This document shows positions 5,686 through 5,713 of a stretch of 5,713 nucleotides of DNA, piece after piece; within the stretch, counting starts at the first letter, position 1; every line of letters begins with the position of its first letter. The notes beneath the pieces are model-generated. The model saw only the letters and a list, made by a program, of their open reading frames with translations. It did not search any database and was not told the DNA's origin. The DNA lies in assembly GCA_017518025.1 (NCBI GenBank), contig JAFWWR010000054.1:1-5713 (forward strand), given 5' to 3'. The translations under genes were made by a program, and so were the position numbers. This DNA is from Clostridia bacterium. GTDB lineage: Bacteria > Bacillota > Clostridia > Oscillospirales > CAG-272.

Positions 5686-5713
5686 GCTCCCTTGGTCGCG
5701 GACGCGGGAAAAC

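Larger units (their letters stand above)
5469..5713. other. Non-coding 3' region with several repeat structures
   Basis: No convincing gene is seen on either strand. The first half (to about 5520) keeps the AT-rich composition of the upstream gene, and the second half returns to the GC-rich composition of the rest of the window. A minus-strand open frame through here runs mostly antisense to the nuclease-like gene and has no recognisable protein features. Confidence 0.6.

Noticed and set aside
5620..5713. A tRNA gene or tRNA fragment as an attachment site
   Set aside because: The antisense ACTCGAATCC recalls a T-loop, but no complementary T-arm, anticodon arm or acceptor stem can be built around it.

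Overview
The window looks like part of the chromosome of an uncultured Gram-positive gut-type bacterium of the Clostridia. This placement is inferred from S-layer-homology (SLH) anchoring, a DUF362 protein, strong Shine-Dalgarno sites and high-GC coding sequence. No rRNA, tRNA or other taxonomic marker is present, so it is tentative.

Layout, all genes on the plus strand. (1) 2-433 is the 3' end of a DUF362-family gene, closed by a clear intrinsic terminator (439-473). (2) 474-714 holds no convincing gene. It contains a large inverted repeat (542-601) that abuts a consensus-like promoter (-35 at 602-607, -10 at 625-630), then a leader of about 80 nt with a hairpin directly before the ribosome binding site. 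(3) 715-1803 encodes a two-domain SGNH/GDSL hydrolase. After 61 bp, 1865-3853 encodes a secreted, SLH-anchored protein with a C-terminal GH43-type five-bladed propeller glycosidase. The pair looks like one transcription unit for plant-polysaccharide (arabinan/xylan-type) breakdown: the GH43 enzyme would act at the cell surface, and the esterase-like SGNH protein, which lacks a signal peptide, would act inside the cell. The unit ends at a strong hairpin terminator (3899-3936). (4) 4077-5468 is a strikingly AT-rich gene with its own promoter and ribosome binding site. It encodes a 463-residue protein with two cysteine clusters, a charged helical middle and a C-terminal nuclease-like domain resembling the Vsr/EDxHD or PD-(D/E)xK folds. 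It has no partner gene here and looks horizontally acquired. (5) 5469-5713 is non-coding. It holds a second hairpin closely related in sequence and structure to the one at 3899-3936, followed by a perfect 13-bp inverted repeat.

The most interesting part is 3899-5713: a compositionally foreign, stand-alone nuclease-like gene between two related hairpins whose stem differences are compensatory. It may be a mobile or selfish gene, a solitary defence gene, or a cargo gene placed between dispersed repeats. The sequence alone does not decide between these.
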